A stretch of DNA of 64,000 nt from Axinella damicornis (lineage: Eukaryota; Porifera; Demospongiae; Axinellida; Axinellidae). A model generated the notes under the pieces. The model was not told the origin of the DNA and ran no database searches. It was given only the letters and a program-made list of their open reading frames with translations. Every line of letters starts with the position of its first letter. Within the stretch, counting starts at the first letter, position 1. This document shows positions 44,651 to 54,974 of the stretch, in pieces. The stretch is taken from assembly GCA_963931865.1 (NCBI GenBank), contig OZ007515.1, positions 11,667,663 through 11,731,662 on the forward strand. The letters are read 5' to 3'. Both the position numbers and the translations under genes were made by a program.

Positions 44651-46748
44651 TGTATCAAATGCAAATAGCAGAATGTATCATGTTTTCAAGAGCATTGCTG
44701 GAAAACGTTACAAGACAAAGACACAGTATCGGATACAGCTACTGTCTATGCATGTGGAAGGATAATCCTCTGCCACAGTTCACCCGAGGTACACTCAAGG
44801 GTAACCAGCATTATCCTCTGAGTGGGTGTGGTATATCCACATCCAATTGGCCAGCTGCTTTATGCAACAGATGAAGAATCATTGGTAGGCAGCTGTAATA
44901 GGAACGGGCTATGGTAGGGTCTAGCCTCGTTCTCAGGCCATGCGGCCTGGGAACAAGGCTAAGTAAGGTTTTCTTGGCATGTGATGCATAGTGTATTATT
45001 CATAGCATAGTCGAAGTAATTGGTGCCAATGAATAACTGGACTTTGGCAGTGTCATCACTCTCATCAGTTCCTGATGAGACTGGATGGCTTGCTGACACA
45101 CACTCAGCCCTGCTTACAATCTGACTCTCACCAAATATTAGTGGTATGTCCTGGAAGTTTCTCTCCAGTACCCCACACTCAGTGTGGGGTAGACACCCTC
45201 CCTCACTCCAACCCAGACTCTCCTGGAACACATACTTACATTGTCAGGTAGTCCAGTTCCAAAAATGGGTGATTGTTGACCATCTAGCTATAATCATCCA
45301 AAATTGGATGATTATTGCAGACCATGCTAAAATTATCCAAATTTGGATGATTTTAGCTCTATAGGGAAGGAATTAGCTAATTCTCCAATTTTGGACGTTT
45401 CATGCCATCCATTGTAGGCAAACATTCAATTTTGGATGTTTCACGCCATCCATTTTCGGATGATATATTAACCTCCACTGTACCTTGTCATGCTCCTAGC
45501 CTGGCCCGGGCCAGACCTCTGGTCCTTCTTTGCCATTGTGATACGAGAGCCATTAACTTATACTAGCAACTCAAACTGTAATTATTCAGTGATGATGTAT
45601 ACAACATAAAGCACAGTCATGTGGTCAATTCTATTATTAACACTAATTGGGTGATTCATCAACACAATCATCAATGCTGTATCTGGTGTCCAGCTGTGCT
45701 CTTTAGCAGTGGCAGACTAGATGCTGGACGTGAACTGTTATGTATGAACATTATGTATAGTTATATAAATGCCTATTTCCATCTCAATTACCTTTTCCGT
45801 GACAAAAGTTGTAGAATGCGTAGGTAAGTAAATTCGCACGGGAATCGCTGAAATAACATGCAGCTGCCCATAAACAGGCAAATTAAATTTTACTTCCGGT
45901 CAAGGGGTACCACCCTTAGGCTAGTCGCGTACACGCGAGTATTGTTTTCCAGCTGTACTGTCAACCTATTGACCTTTTGCGAACCCGCATTCTACGAGAG
46001 TGGTACTCGTTAGCTGTGGTTGTCATGAACTTGTCAGGTATGTTTCTGATTTTATTCTGTGGTTTAAAATTGTTAGTAGCTTGTGTGAGGCTGCCCCCGT
46101 GTGTTAGTATAGTGCTTCAGGCTGGTGTTCTATTTAGTGCGCGCCACTCTGCGCAATGCGCCGAAGACTAACCCGCGACGATCGGATCGCCGCGCGGTGG
46201 GCGTGGCCAGACAATTTCTTCAACCCCGTCTTTCTCGCACAGAAAGTAAGCTAGCGAAATCAAACTTACTCGACACAAAGCAGGGAGGGTAGTCAACATG
46301 CAGACCAAACATCATTACAGCAGCTCACACTGTAGCCGTCATACGCTAGTTAAATCGATTCCAGCAAACTATTCACCAAAAATCTCCAGTGCGAAGACCG
46401 CCAGCAACTCGATTCTACTGTTGGGAGACACGCCATAGGAAGCTCTAGGGCGGGACGTAAGCGTTTTGTGGCTAGGTTGAGCAGTCCTCGAAAGAACGAC
46501 TCTTGAGTGCGAATAACCGCCATCTTGACTCCCCTCTTTGGATACAGCGTCGTATAACTTCGGAATGGTCATCAGTATTTACAAAAACGCTTCGTCTGGC
46601 CCTTTCTATACTGTTTGTGCCTATTTCAACACGGTCTTCCAAGTCCAGGTCGGATCACACGGCTTTATTTTTGGTGACAAAAAAACTATGAAATAGCGCT
46701 TAATTAAGTATACGGTGCGCGTATCCGCGCGCAGGGATCCCGTAACCT
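44651..46748. other. Intergenic with repeats; CpG-rich part at 45.9-46.4 kb
   Basis: 44870-45110 repeats the 43260-43440 block (GAAGAATCATTG, GTGATGCATAGTGTATTATT). There is a hairpin at 45168-45189 (CCCCACACTCAGTGTGGGG). 45260-45470 has several CCAAAATTGGAT-type palindromes. 45930-46240 is CpG-rich and contains a small ORF (45977-46171) with a hydrophobic stretch but no family. A CAAGATGGCGG-like motif lies on the minus strand near 46523. I cannot assign a gene. Confidence 0.5.
44922..44961. mobile_element. Minimal 40-bp foldback TAGCCTCGTTCTCAGGCC
   Basis: It consists of just the 18-bp terminal motif and its complement (GGCCTGGGAACAAGGCTA) around four bases. The flanking 9-mers GGTAGGGTC/AGTAAGGTT agree at six positions, all differences being transitions. 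The related block at 43260-43290 lacks it. Confidence 0.88.
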
Positions 46749-47364
46749 TAAGATCGGTGGCTACCTGGACCGCCACATGCGCCACCTGGTGTTCCCCATG
46801 CTGGAGTGCTTCTCGGAGAAGAGGGTGAGTGGGTCATGGAGTGAAGGGCTAGTGATCGGGACGTGTCTCATCAGAGGAGAGTCTGGTCATTCTGACACAC
46901 CCTGAGTGGGTGGGCAGTAAGTATTTACAAACCAAAGTGCTCCAGCTGACTTGACCCCCAAATGCAGATATCAGTACAGTTGCTATGGAAGTAAGGTAAG
47001 GGAGGGGACACGGCCACAGCTTTCGCTCTCTAGGAGCAAACAACTGTACAGTGTCAGAAAGTTCGAAGGTCGGGTATGCATGTGCACTGCCTGAAAGGAG
47101 GACAACCTCGGACAAAATGCCCTGAATTTATATTGTCCCGGAATGGTGTCCTGATATAGAGTCTAACTTAGAGGTTCTACTGTATACAGTGTATGGAAGG
47201 GACCTTCTCTTGATGGTGAGGCTGCTGTGTACTCTCTCTGCTGCAGGTCTACAATGAGGCTGACATGTTGAAGGCTAGAATAGAGCTCCTGAGCAAGACC
47301 AACATGGTGGGCAGTAAATCGAATAGCTACACATCATGTGCTGCGCAGTTAGCTGGGGCAAGCC

Positions 47365-47892
47365 CAGAGGAGGTTGGCCACTGCATACGTCACGAGTAAT
47401 TATTACCTTTCTGTCATGTGACAGTGGACGGTTATTAAAAGTTATTGCAAGTAGCTGTATGATTAGAAGTCCGTTTCTGGGGCTGCTGTGGAGTGCTCCC
47501 AGTTGGCAATCCTCAAACGCGCTTTGCAAATGGACGAGACGGCCCCGAACCTCCACTCTAGTCTCGCAGGGCCGACGTTTGCGGCGCACGTGGGGACCGT
47601 CTGGACCATGAGACTACTTCCACTCGTTCTGCCATACCTCAGCTGAATCTTGAAGGGCTCGGCCTTTTATATTGACAACAGATGCCTACGCTTCCCTGCG
47701 AGTCGATATTCCAGGTGATTGCGTCGGGGCTCGATGTTGAAAACTGTCGAAACATTGTCTATGGAAGTACTGTACTTAACATTCATTACGTAATCTATAT
47801 TATCGGATTCATTACGTAATCTATATTATCGGATTACACGTGACTTTAATGAGACCTGATTAGCAAAGGTCAACCTTGGCCATCCTCCTCTG
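47365..47892. mobile_element. 528-bp element, TIR CAGAGGAGGTTGGCCA, 9-bp TSD
   Basis: Located in intron 2 of eIF3e copy C. The ends CAGAGGAGGTTGGCCA and TGGCCATCCTCCTCTG are inverted. The flanks are GGGCAAGCC (47356-47364, 47893-47901). Copy A has a single GGGGCAAGCCTGAG at about 10411 and copy B GGAGCAAGCCTGAG at about 29802, the empty sites. It contains a nested 58-bp foldback and no transposase. Confidence 0.94.
47559..47616. mobile_element. 58-bp foldback TAGTCTCGCAGGG...ATGAGACTA nested in the 528-bp element
   Basis: Imperfect hairpin. The flanks CCTCCACTC/CTTCCACTC (47550-47558, 47617-47625) are a 9-bp direct repeat with one mismatch. Confidence 0.87.
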
Positions 47893-48179
47893 GGGCAAGC
47901 CTGAGCATGTCCCACATAAGGGATTCGAACTGTACTTACCTATACATGTAGGTACAGTAGTATATGCATGGCTGTTGTCCAAATGCCATATGCACATAAT
48001 ATGGCTAAAATACCAAATGACCTCTGACCTCCACTGAATGTCACTGAGTGACCTTTGACCTCCATCAGGTAGACTATGCCATTGATGTGTACAAGCAACT
48101 CCACTCGGATGATGACTCTCCTGAACCAGAAGGTAGGCACCTCCTCACCGTGGTTCATGATCATCCCACACACTCCCCA

Positions 48180-48405
48180 TGCACACACTCTCCTTGCACA
48201 CACCCTTCTTGCACACACCCTCCTTGCACACTCTCCTTGCACACACCCTCCTTGCACACACCCTCCTTGCACACACCCTCCTTGCACACACCCTCCTTGC
48301 ACACACCTTGCACACACTCTCCTTGCACACACCCTCCTGCACACACCCTCCTTGCACACACCCTCCTTGCACACACCCTCCTTGCACACACCCTCCTTGC
48401 ACGCA
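48180..48405. repeat. 13-bp minisatellite (CACACCCTCCTTG)
   Basis: About 17 units, some with CACACTCTCCTTG or 12-bp forms. Proline/threonine/leucine-rich plus-strand and Arg/Cys/Val-rich minus-strand ORFs are produced by the repeat. Confidence 0.96.
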
Positions 48406-49025
48406 CACACTGGACATGCATGCACATTCAGCACTGGCACTGGCCATTGCCCTACTTCCTGCCAGACCAATAACCACCTCGACTTTTTATTGGCCATACA
48501 TTATGATCTTTGGTCCATCTCTGTGTGCTACACATGTACACATTTTATGTTAGCCGCCGATTTGAGGGATTCCCATATATGAGCCATGGAAAATAGAAAA
48601 GGTCCTTAGGATGATGGAACGAAAAATTGAGATTAGTGCATGCACTTATGCGGTAATAAATGCAGAACAACTTGAGAAGCTTTGACTTTGAAAGGGCTTC
48701 TCAACGCATGCAACTATTCTTTTTTTTTATAGATGAATCCAAACATGCAGTTTTGAGAAAATGGCTTTTAAAGTTTTGAAGAGTCAGCAGCTTAGACAAT
48801 ATGTAAAGTGTATACATTGAAATACAAAGTGTATACATTCAAAGTGGGTAGTACTAGTATATCGCTACAAGAAGACAATAGCTATATACTGCAACCAGAC
48901 AAACACTCCAATGCTCCGATGTTTCTCAATCGCAAGGAGTCAGTGCTTGAACATCAATAGTGTAATACTATGTGTGTGGACACCTGTGTCTGCATCATAT
49001 ATGAGCCATGGAAAATAGCTACTTT
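48406..49025. repeat. Dispersed repeat S3, copies 2 (plus) and 3 (minus)
   Basis: 48406-48585 matches 42195-42375; 48898-49005 is the reverse complement of 42370-42480. Together they form a widely spaced inverted arrangement around GATTCCCATATATGAGCC/CATCATATATGAGCC. Between them is AT-rich sequence with no gene. Confidence 0.8.
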
Positions 49026-49252
49026 TACAGTACATGCAGGTAATATATACTAGGAGAATGCAGGGCATTGTGGGGCTCGCCTGACAAACTGACATACTGT
49101 ACTGCATGCCAATAATCATTCTCTGAGTGATCGTAGGCTTGGAAGCCCGGGCGGCGCGGCGCAGCCAATAAGGGAAGCTGGGGGTGGGGCCTGCGATGTA
49201 GCCAATTGTCGTTCATCATGACGGTCTTGCAGCTGCAGTTTCAAGTTGCTGG
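49026..49252. other. Short intergenic stretch
   Basis: No supported gene; GC-rich around 49140-49190. Confidence 0.5.
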
Positions 49253-49359
49253 TAGCCTCGTTCCGATCCCACGCCCAGCTTTTCGTTGCTTGCCCTACTG
49301 CAAGCGACGTACGTACGGCAAGCAACCAAAAGCTGGGCGTGGGACTGGGAACGAGGTTA
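49253..49359. mobile_element. 107-bp foldback TAGCCTCGTTCCGATCCC
   Basis: TAGCCTCGTTCCGATCCCAC and GCCCAGCTTTTCGTTGCTTG face CAAGCAACCAAAAGCTGGGC and GTGGGACTGGGAACGAGGTTA. The flanking 9-mers do not match, so the duplication is lost or the ends are slightly misplaced. Confidence 0.85.
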
Positions 49360-49869
49360 CACTGTACCCGAGAGGAGTACCCCACGTTGCCGAGAGAATC
49401 TCTCCCTCCAGCTGACCTCTGCAAGTCTGTAGTAGCTACATAGTTTGTAGCACTGGCGTAAACTGTAAAGCGTAGCAGGCTCTACTCGGTACTGTTGTGC
49501 AGGCGACTTGTATGCGTGTTGCCCTAAGCACGCGGGCGGGCAGCGCAACATTACGATTTTACACTTGGATATATGGTCATACGTTAAATGAACACCGGAA
49601 GTTACGGACACCAACTGGTCGGACGGACATCCTGGAGAGCACGACTATGTGGGGCTCGCTAAGGCTCGCCCCAATAATGGTGAAAAAGTATATACAATTT
49701 TATCGAAAATCTGTTTTCACTTGAAAAATACCTAGTCTACTCCTCGGCTGCTCTGTTTTGTAGTTTGGAGCAAAAATACTTCAGCGTTTCGAAATGAATT
49801 TCCGATTTAACCTGCCCTTCACCCTAAGGACCGTTTCAATTTTATCTGGTTACAGTAGTCTTTCTGTAT
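49360..49869. other. Intergenic; nothing assignable
   Basis: GGGGCTCGC(C/T) occurs at 49072 and 49651, otherwise no structure or gene is visible. Confidence 0.5.
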
Positions 49870-51140
49870 CAACTTGATGCAAGACCAAGAGCAAAGCAGG
49901 AGGTGTTACCGAGTGTACAATGAACCCTGTTGTAGATTCTGGAGCCAGCCATGGGAATAGCAATTATCACCACGTATACCATGATCAATGTTCATGAGAA
50001 TGCATTCCAGTTAAGTATGGCAACTGAAATGCGTGCGTGAGTGGAGTTGCAATGAATAACTTCATTAGGTTTCCACGTGTTCTCCTGAAAAGGTAACTCC
50101 CAACACAATGCAATCCCTGATTCAGAAATCTGGGGGCGGTTATAGCAAGAAGTCAGATTTCCTAACTTAATTATTCACCAATACTTTTGAAGATGATCAG
50201 ATTATGTGCATGATGCCGTTCATGCAGATAAAGTCATCTTTGCGTATAATGGACATACAGGAGTTGATATAGTACTGAGTGTTCACCATGCAAGAGCAGC
50301 ATCCCCATGCAACTTCAATGATTAATATTGTGTTGTTCATTGAAGAGAATGGCCCACTTCCACTCCTCCAGACCAACCATGCATGGATGGCTGGAAACTG
50401 ATATCATCTGCCACACAGTTTACCAGAGGTGCAGCCGAGGGTAAACCAGCACTATATAGCTCTACGGTGCAATTATTCCACATCTACTTGGCCAGCTGCT
50501 TTTTACTTTCATTGCACAAGTTTGTCAGGCCTAGCCACATAGTTTATGAACTGTTATACTCCAACAAGAATGGTGGCTATAGTGAGCTCTTTTCATCATG
50601 TGATTAGGCATGTGCACATTCTGCGGCATATGCTTTGGGTATAATAGGCACATTTATCTGTGAAGCATAATGCCAGCATAAGAGGGTTAATTTTCCATGA
50701 TGTCATAGTTTGCATTCAATAGCTGCAGATGCAATGGCAAAGTGGTAGTTCCACAGAGTTCCAGTCGCATTATTAAGTCTAGGTCTTTGTCCAAGTCTGA
50801 GACAGGTATTGAAAATACTGTTTCTTTACTGGACAGGCTGAAGTGTCTTACCCCTTCGGTATTGAGCAGAACTTGCAAAGTCCTTTGCAATCCTCCTCCG
50901 TGATCCAATGTTGGCGAATCAGTGGTAAACGCACAGCATAATGTCAAGCATAATAGGTAGGAAAATAAAGCATAATCGGTGTTTTTGTAAGCATCTGAGC
51001 ATAGCATAATAGCTAAAATTAGAAGCAGAATGTGCCTGTGCCCACATGTGATGTATAGTATATTATTCATTGGTGCCAATGAATAACAACTTTGGCAGGT
51101 GTCATCAGTTCCTGATGAGACTCATTGTGTGGGATGGCTT

Positions 51141-52292
51141 TTTTTTTTTTTCTATGACAATTTTTATGCATTTCGCAAAGGGTACATGAAATAGCAAGGT
51201 GCTAATGTGAAACATGAACCCAACAATGTATCATAAAATTTCTCTTAAAGGTGAAATACTAGGTGAAGTAAGAATGATATATGGCAGACTATTCCAAATG
51301 GATACAGCATGTGAGAAAAAAGAGAAATAAAAAGCATTAGTGTGAGTCTGAGGTTGCAAAAGGGTGAGGTGGTGTGCATGTCTTGTGTAGTAATTGGTAC
51401 ATGGTTTAAACAATAGGGGTGCATTAGGAAAGTCAACAAACCCGTGGACAATCTTATACAAATGACACATTTTCAGTAGTCGTCTCCTTTCTGAGAGCCG
51501 GGGAATGTTCATAGTTTGCAACATGTCACTGTAGCTCATGTCCCAGCTTTTTGTGCAGACTCTGCAGGCAAATCTCTGTACAGCCTCGAGAGCATTTATG
51601 TCCTTGGTGAGGTGAGGGTCCCAGACAGGGACAGCATATTCCAGATGAGGACGCACAAATGCTGTATATACAGTTGTTTCAATGTATCCATATGGGAATA
51701 TTTATAAAACCTGCGATAGAGCAAGCCAATCTGTTGTCGGGCTTTGGAGCAGATTGTAGCAACATGTGCAGACCAGGACAAGTCAGATGTTATAATTATC
51801 AATATTCCAAGATACTTGTAGGAGTACACCCTCTCTAGGGGCAGATCATTGACTTTTATCGTAGGTGGTGTGGTGGGTTCCCTCTTTCGTGTCACAAGCA
51901 TACTCTTGCATTTACCGCAGTTGAACTGCAGTTTGTGAGCTGAAATCCAGTCAGCCAGTGCATCAACATCCTCCTGCAAAGCCTGATAATCGGAGGAGGA
52001 CGAATAGGCCTGTACAGGAGGAGATCGTCTGCATACAGACTTATGCTGCTGTTGGACAGGACATTGGTAAGACCATCAATGTAGATTATGAACAATAGGG
52101 GACCAAGTACTGAGCCTTGAGGCACGCCCGAGAGAACAGGTAAGGGCAGGGAGGTAGCGCCTTCAACTCCAACACACTGTCTCCTCTCTGTCAGGAAGTC
52201 AGTGATCCATCTCAGTACATATACATTGATGTTAAGATGTCTGAGTTTCTCAATGAGGGAACGATGTGGAACACTGTCAAACACTTTCTGAA
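51141..52292 (-). mobile_element. 5'-truncated non-LTR retrotransposon
   Basis: A minus-strand insertion with a poly(A) tail (T13 on plus from 51141) and short flanking repeat GGCTT (51136-51140, 52293-52297). The empty site GGATGGCTTGCTGAC is at about 43389 in the paralogous copy. About 1.15 kb of the 3' end remains, so 5' truncation during target-primed reverse transcription is the simplest history. Confidence 0.92.
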
Positions 52293-52305
52293 GGCTTGCT
52301 GACAT
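51231..52305 (-). pseudogene. Reverse transcriptase fragment (non-LTR), frameshifted
   Basis: Three overlapping frames carry successive pieces. The first has the RT core with KVFDSVPH, SGVPQGSVLGPLLFIIYIDG and SLYADDLLLY (52305-51892). The second has DALADWISAHKLQFNCGKCK and YSYKYLGI (51979-51596). The third is the C-terminal region with RPHLEYAVPVWDP and ILTSPSI (51656-51231). The catalytic YADD is present but the frame is broken at least twice and the N-terminal half is missing. Sequence differs clearly from the full-length LINE at 54975, so it is another lineage of the Jockey/CR1 type. Confidence 0.88.
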
Positions 52306-53910
52306 ACCCTCAGCCTCGCTTATAATCTGACACTGGCCAGACCTCTGTTGACATTATGATATGTGAGCCATTACCTTACCTAACAACTCAAGCTGTAAAC
52401 ATTGCTGAGCACCTAGTGTGAGACAACTAGTCATGCAGTGTAGTAAGTCCCATCACGTTTGAATGTAATATCTGTCACACTTGAATTGCATGCGTGGGCA
52501 GGTGGGCACTGTGCTTCTGGTATCTGTCTCTGCTCACACCGGTCGACCCTCGGCGTGAACTTCTGCATGGTGGTGACCACGTGCACGTGCACGAGGTAGT
52601 ATACTGCGCATGCGTATTCCCAGTATAGCACAATGATGATGTATGAAAAATGAAGCACATGAGATCAATCCTTTATTAGATTCATGAACAATGTAAGCCT
52701 GAGTGTGCTGTACATTGATGCTGGTACAATTGAAACACTCACTGGGAATGGAAGCAAATCCAGGAGTAAAGGAATGACGCTGGGATAGCTGATTCTACCC
52801 AGAGATGGTATGCTGAACACTAAATGCACAAGCTCAGATATTATAGGGAGCACTTAAGAACTCTTCAATTCTGTACTAGAATGCTGGTCATGAAAGTAGC
52901 AGTTTGTTCGTAGGCGGGGTAATCATTCGGACAAACTTCCCTTCCCCTTCCATACTGCTCTGAGTTTAAGGGATCTGTGCAACCCTTAGTCCCTGAGTAG
53001 CACCCTCACTTGCTCAAGACACTTGAGCCGAGGGCTTTCAGGTTAAAAATTGCTTAGTGGCAAGGCAGAATGGGTGGAGCTTATGGAACAGAATCTCACC
53101 CCGCCAGACCTTGGCTAGGGAGCACTATCTGCCAGGCTGCCTGGTGGGCTTCCAACCAGCCCCAAAACACTAGCTACTACTGAGTGTTAACAAACCAAGC
53201 ACAATACAGAAAGGCAACATGCCCCAAGGTACAGCCCAGCCTTATCTATGCCCCACTATACTGCAGGTGTTGACTCTGCATTCTGGAGCCTGACATAATT
53301 ATGGGATTCAACACTACCTCATAGCACACCATGAAGTATAAACATTCCTAAATCATAGGGTATAAGTTATAGTTATACTACCAGCTGCTGTGGTTTATCA
53401 GGAATACACGAGGCTGTTATTCAATTAGAGGCCGAGGCGCAGCCGAGGCTTCTAATCAAGGATAATTAAAACGGAACATGGATTGGAAACGGCAATATAA
53501 AATTGCTACGTAATCCGCGTTGCGCTTACTTTGTGTTAGGTTATCTTGACCAAGGAAGCACCCAGAGAGATGAAACAACTTGCTACCGATGCTTGTATTG
53601 TTACTGCATGAGGCTATTGAGTTTCTTTTCCCTCGTAAGAAAGGAAGCTAGGTACGCAGCCTCTCTGTCATTAAATTGGGCCTGTGACACGTGATTACTT
53701 GTGTTAGGTTATCTAGACGAAGAAAACACGTAGCGATATGAAACTACTTGCTGTCAATGCTTCTGTGGTTGCTGCATTAGGCTATTGAGTTTCAGGAAGA
53801 AGTCTGATCTGGGAGTGAGGCTAACACCAGCGTGCGCAACACGGATTGTGACATCATTTGTATTGCCGTTTCCAATCCACGTTCCGTTTTAATTATCCTT
53901 GTTCTAATCG

Positions 53911-54410
53911 AGGGGCAACCGCACTCCTGGTAGCCGCGTTGCAGCCGGTTGCAACTCGACCGTACACAAGCTAGGTATTGCAACGCATTCCAATTAACGC
54001 ACATGCCACGTGAGGACCATGCTCGGTCGTCGACGTCGATCGATTGAGCTGAGTCAGCAATGGCGGCCCAAGGAGAAGACAAAAAACTTATACAGCGCTC
54101 ACAACTTCGCTAGCACAGTGAGTTTTGGCATGTAAGCGTCAGTGAACGGCAGCGATCACGACCGTGTAGTCAGAATCTTCGTGTGCCTTTCCTAAGAACG
54201 GTACTGCCACCGGAAGTCGGAGAGAGCGCTCGAGCAATGGCGTCCACGGCGAGACAAAAGCGCTCATATCTCCACCACCAAGGTGAGTTTCAGCACCAAA
54301 ATTGTACGGTTGGGACAGTGCATGATAGTGATCACGATGGTGTAGTCAGAATCTTTGTGCGCCATTCCTGTCACTAGAACGAGTTATTTACATTAATTAT
54401 ATTATATTAT
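53911..54410 (+). repeat. ATGGCGGCC cassette unit 1
   Basis: Begins GAGGGGCAACCGCACTCCTG. It contains two related halves of about 200 bp. Each has GCAATGGCGGCC- or GCAATGGCGTCC-type start context, GCACTCA/GCGCTCA, a GGTGAGTTT donor-like site, then AGCGATCACG and GTCAGAATCTT. The second half reads MASTARQKRSYLHHQ up to the GGTGAGT. Confidence 0.85.
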
Positions 54411-54890
54411 ATCGAGGGGCAACCGCACTCCTGGTAGCCACGCGTTAACGCCGGCTGCGACTCGCCGTAGCGCAGGCTAAGTTAGTTCCAATTAACGCAC
54501 ATGCCACGTGGCAACCACGCTCAGTCAATCGCGAGCAATGGCGGCCAAAAGGAAGACAGACATTATTACAGCACTCACAACTTAGCCAGCACGGTGAGTT
54601 TTGGCATGTAAGCGTCAGTGAACGACAGCGATCACGGCCGTGTGGTCAGAATCTTCGTGTGCCTTTCCTAAGAACAGTACTGCCACCGGAAGTCGGAGAG
54701 AGCGATCGAGCAATGGCGGCCACGGCGAGACAAAAGCGCTTGTATCTCCAGCACCAAGGTGAGTTTCAGCACCAAAATTGTACGGTGAGGACAGTGCATG
54801 ATAGCGATCACGACGGTGTAGTCAGAATCTTTGCAGGCCATTCGCAAGTAGTCAAACGTTATTTATTTACATTATTTACATTATTTACAC
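54411..54890 (+). repeat. ATGGCGGCC cassette unit 2
   Basis: Same organisation as unit 1; second-half peptide MAATARQKRLYLQHQ before GGTGAGT. Ends with the TTATTTACATTATTTACA tract. Confidence 0.85.
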
Positions 54891-54974
54891 GAGGGGCAAC
54901 TGCACTCCTGGTAGCCGTTGAAACGCCGGCTGCGACTCGCCGTGGCTATAGCGCAGGCTAAGTTAGTTCCAATT

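Larger units (their letters stand above)
46749..48132 (+). pseudogene. EIF3E: eIF3 subunit E, copy C: 5' part only
   Basis: Exons at about 46749-46824 (start codon region lost, CGCCACATG duplicated in YLDRHMRHLVF, donor GTGAGT intact), 47247-47306 (VYNEADMLKARIELLSKTNM) and 48069-48132 (VDYAIDVYKQLHSDDDSPEP). Intron 1 aligns with copies A and B but lacks the MITEs found there, so it serves as the empty-site reference. After exon 3 the gene gives way to a 13-bp minisatellite and dispersed repeat S3. Nothing downstream of residue about 70 is present. Confidence 0.88.
49870..53377. repeat. Segmental duplication S2, copy 2 (interrupted)
   Basis: It matches copy 1 (42500-44550) with internal differences (50560-51040 is partly extra sequence) and contains the LINE at 51141-52292. 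At about 53365, after AAATCATAGGGTATAA, the similarity stops; it resumes at 63898 at the window end. Confidence 0.85.

Noticed and set aside
48048..48582. Pro/Leu/Thr-rich ORFs around 48.2 kb and their Arg/Cys-rich complements
   Set aside because: They arise from the 13-bp minisatellite after eIF3e copy C exon 3.
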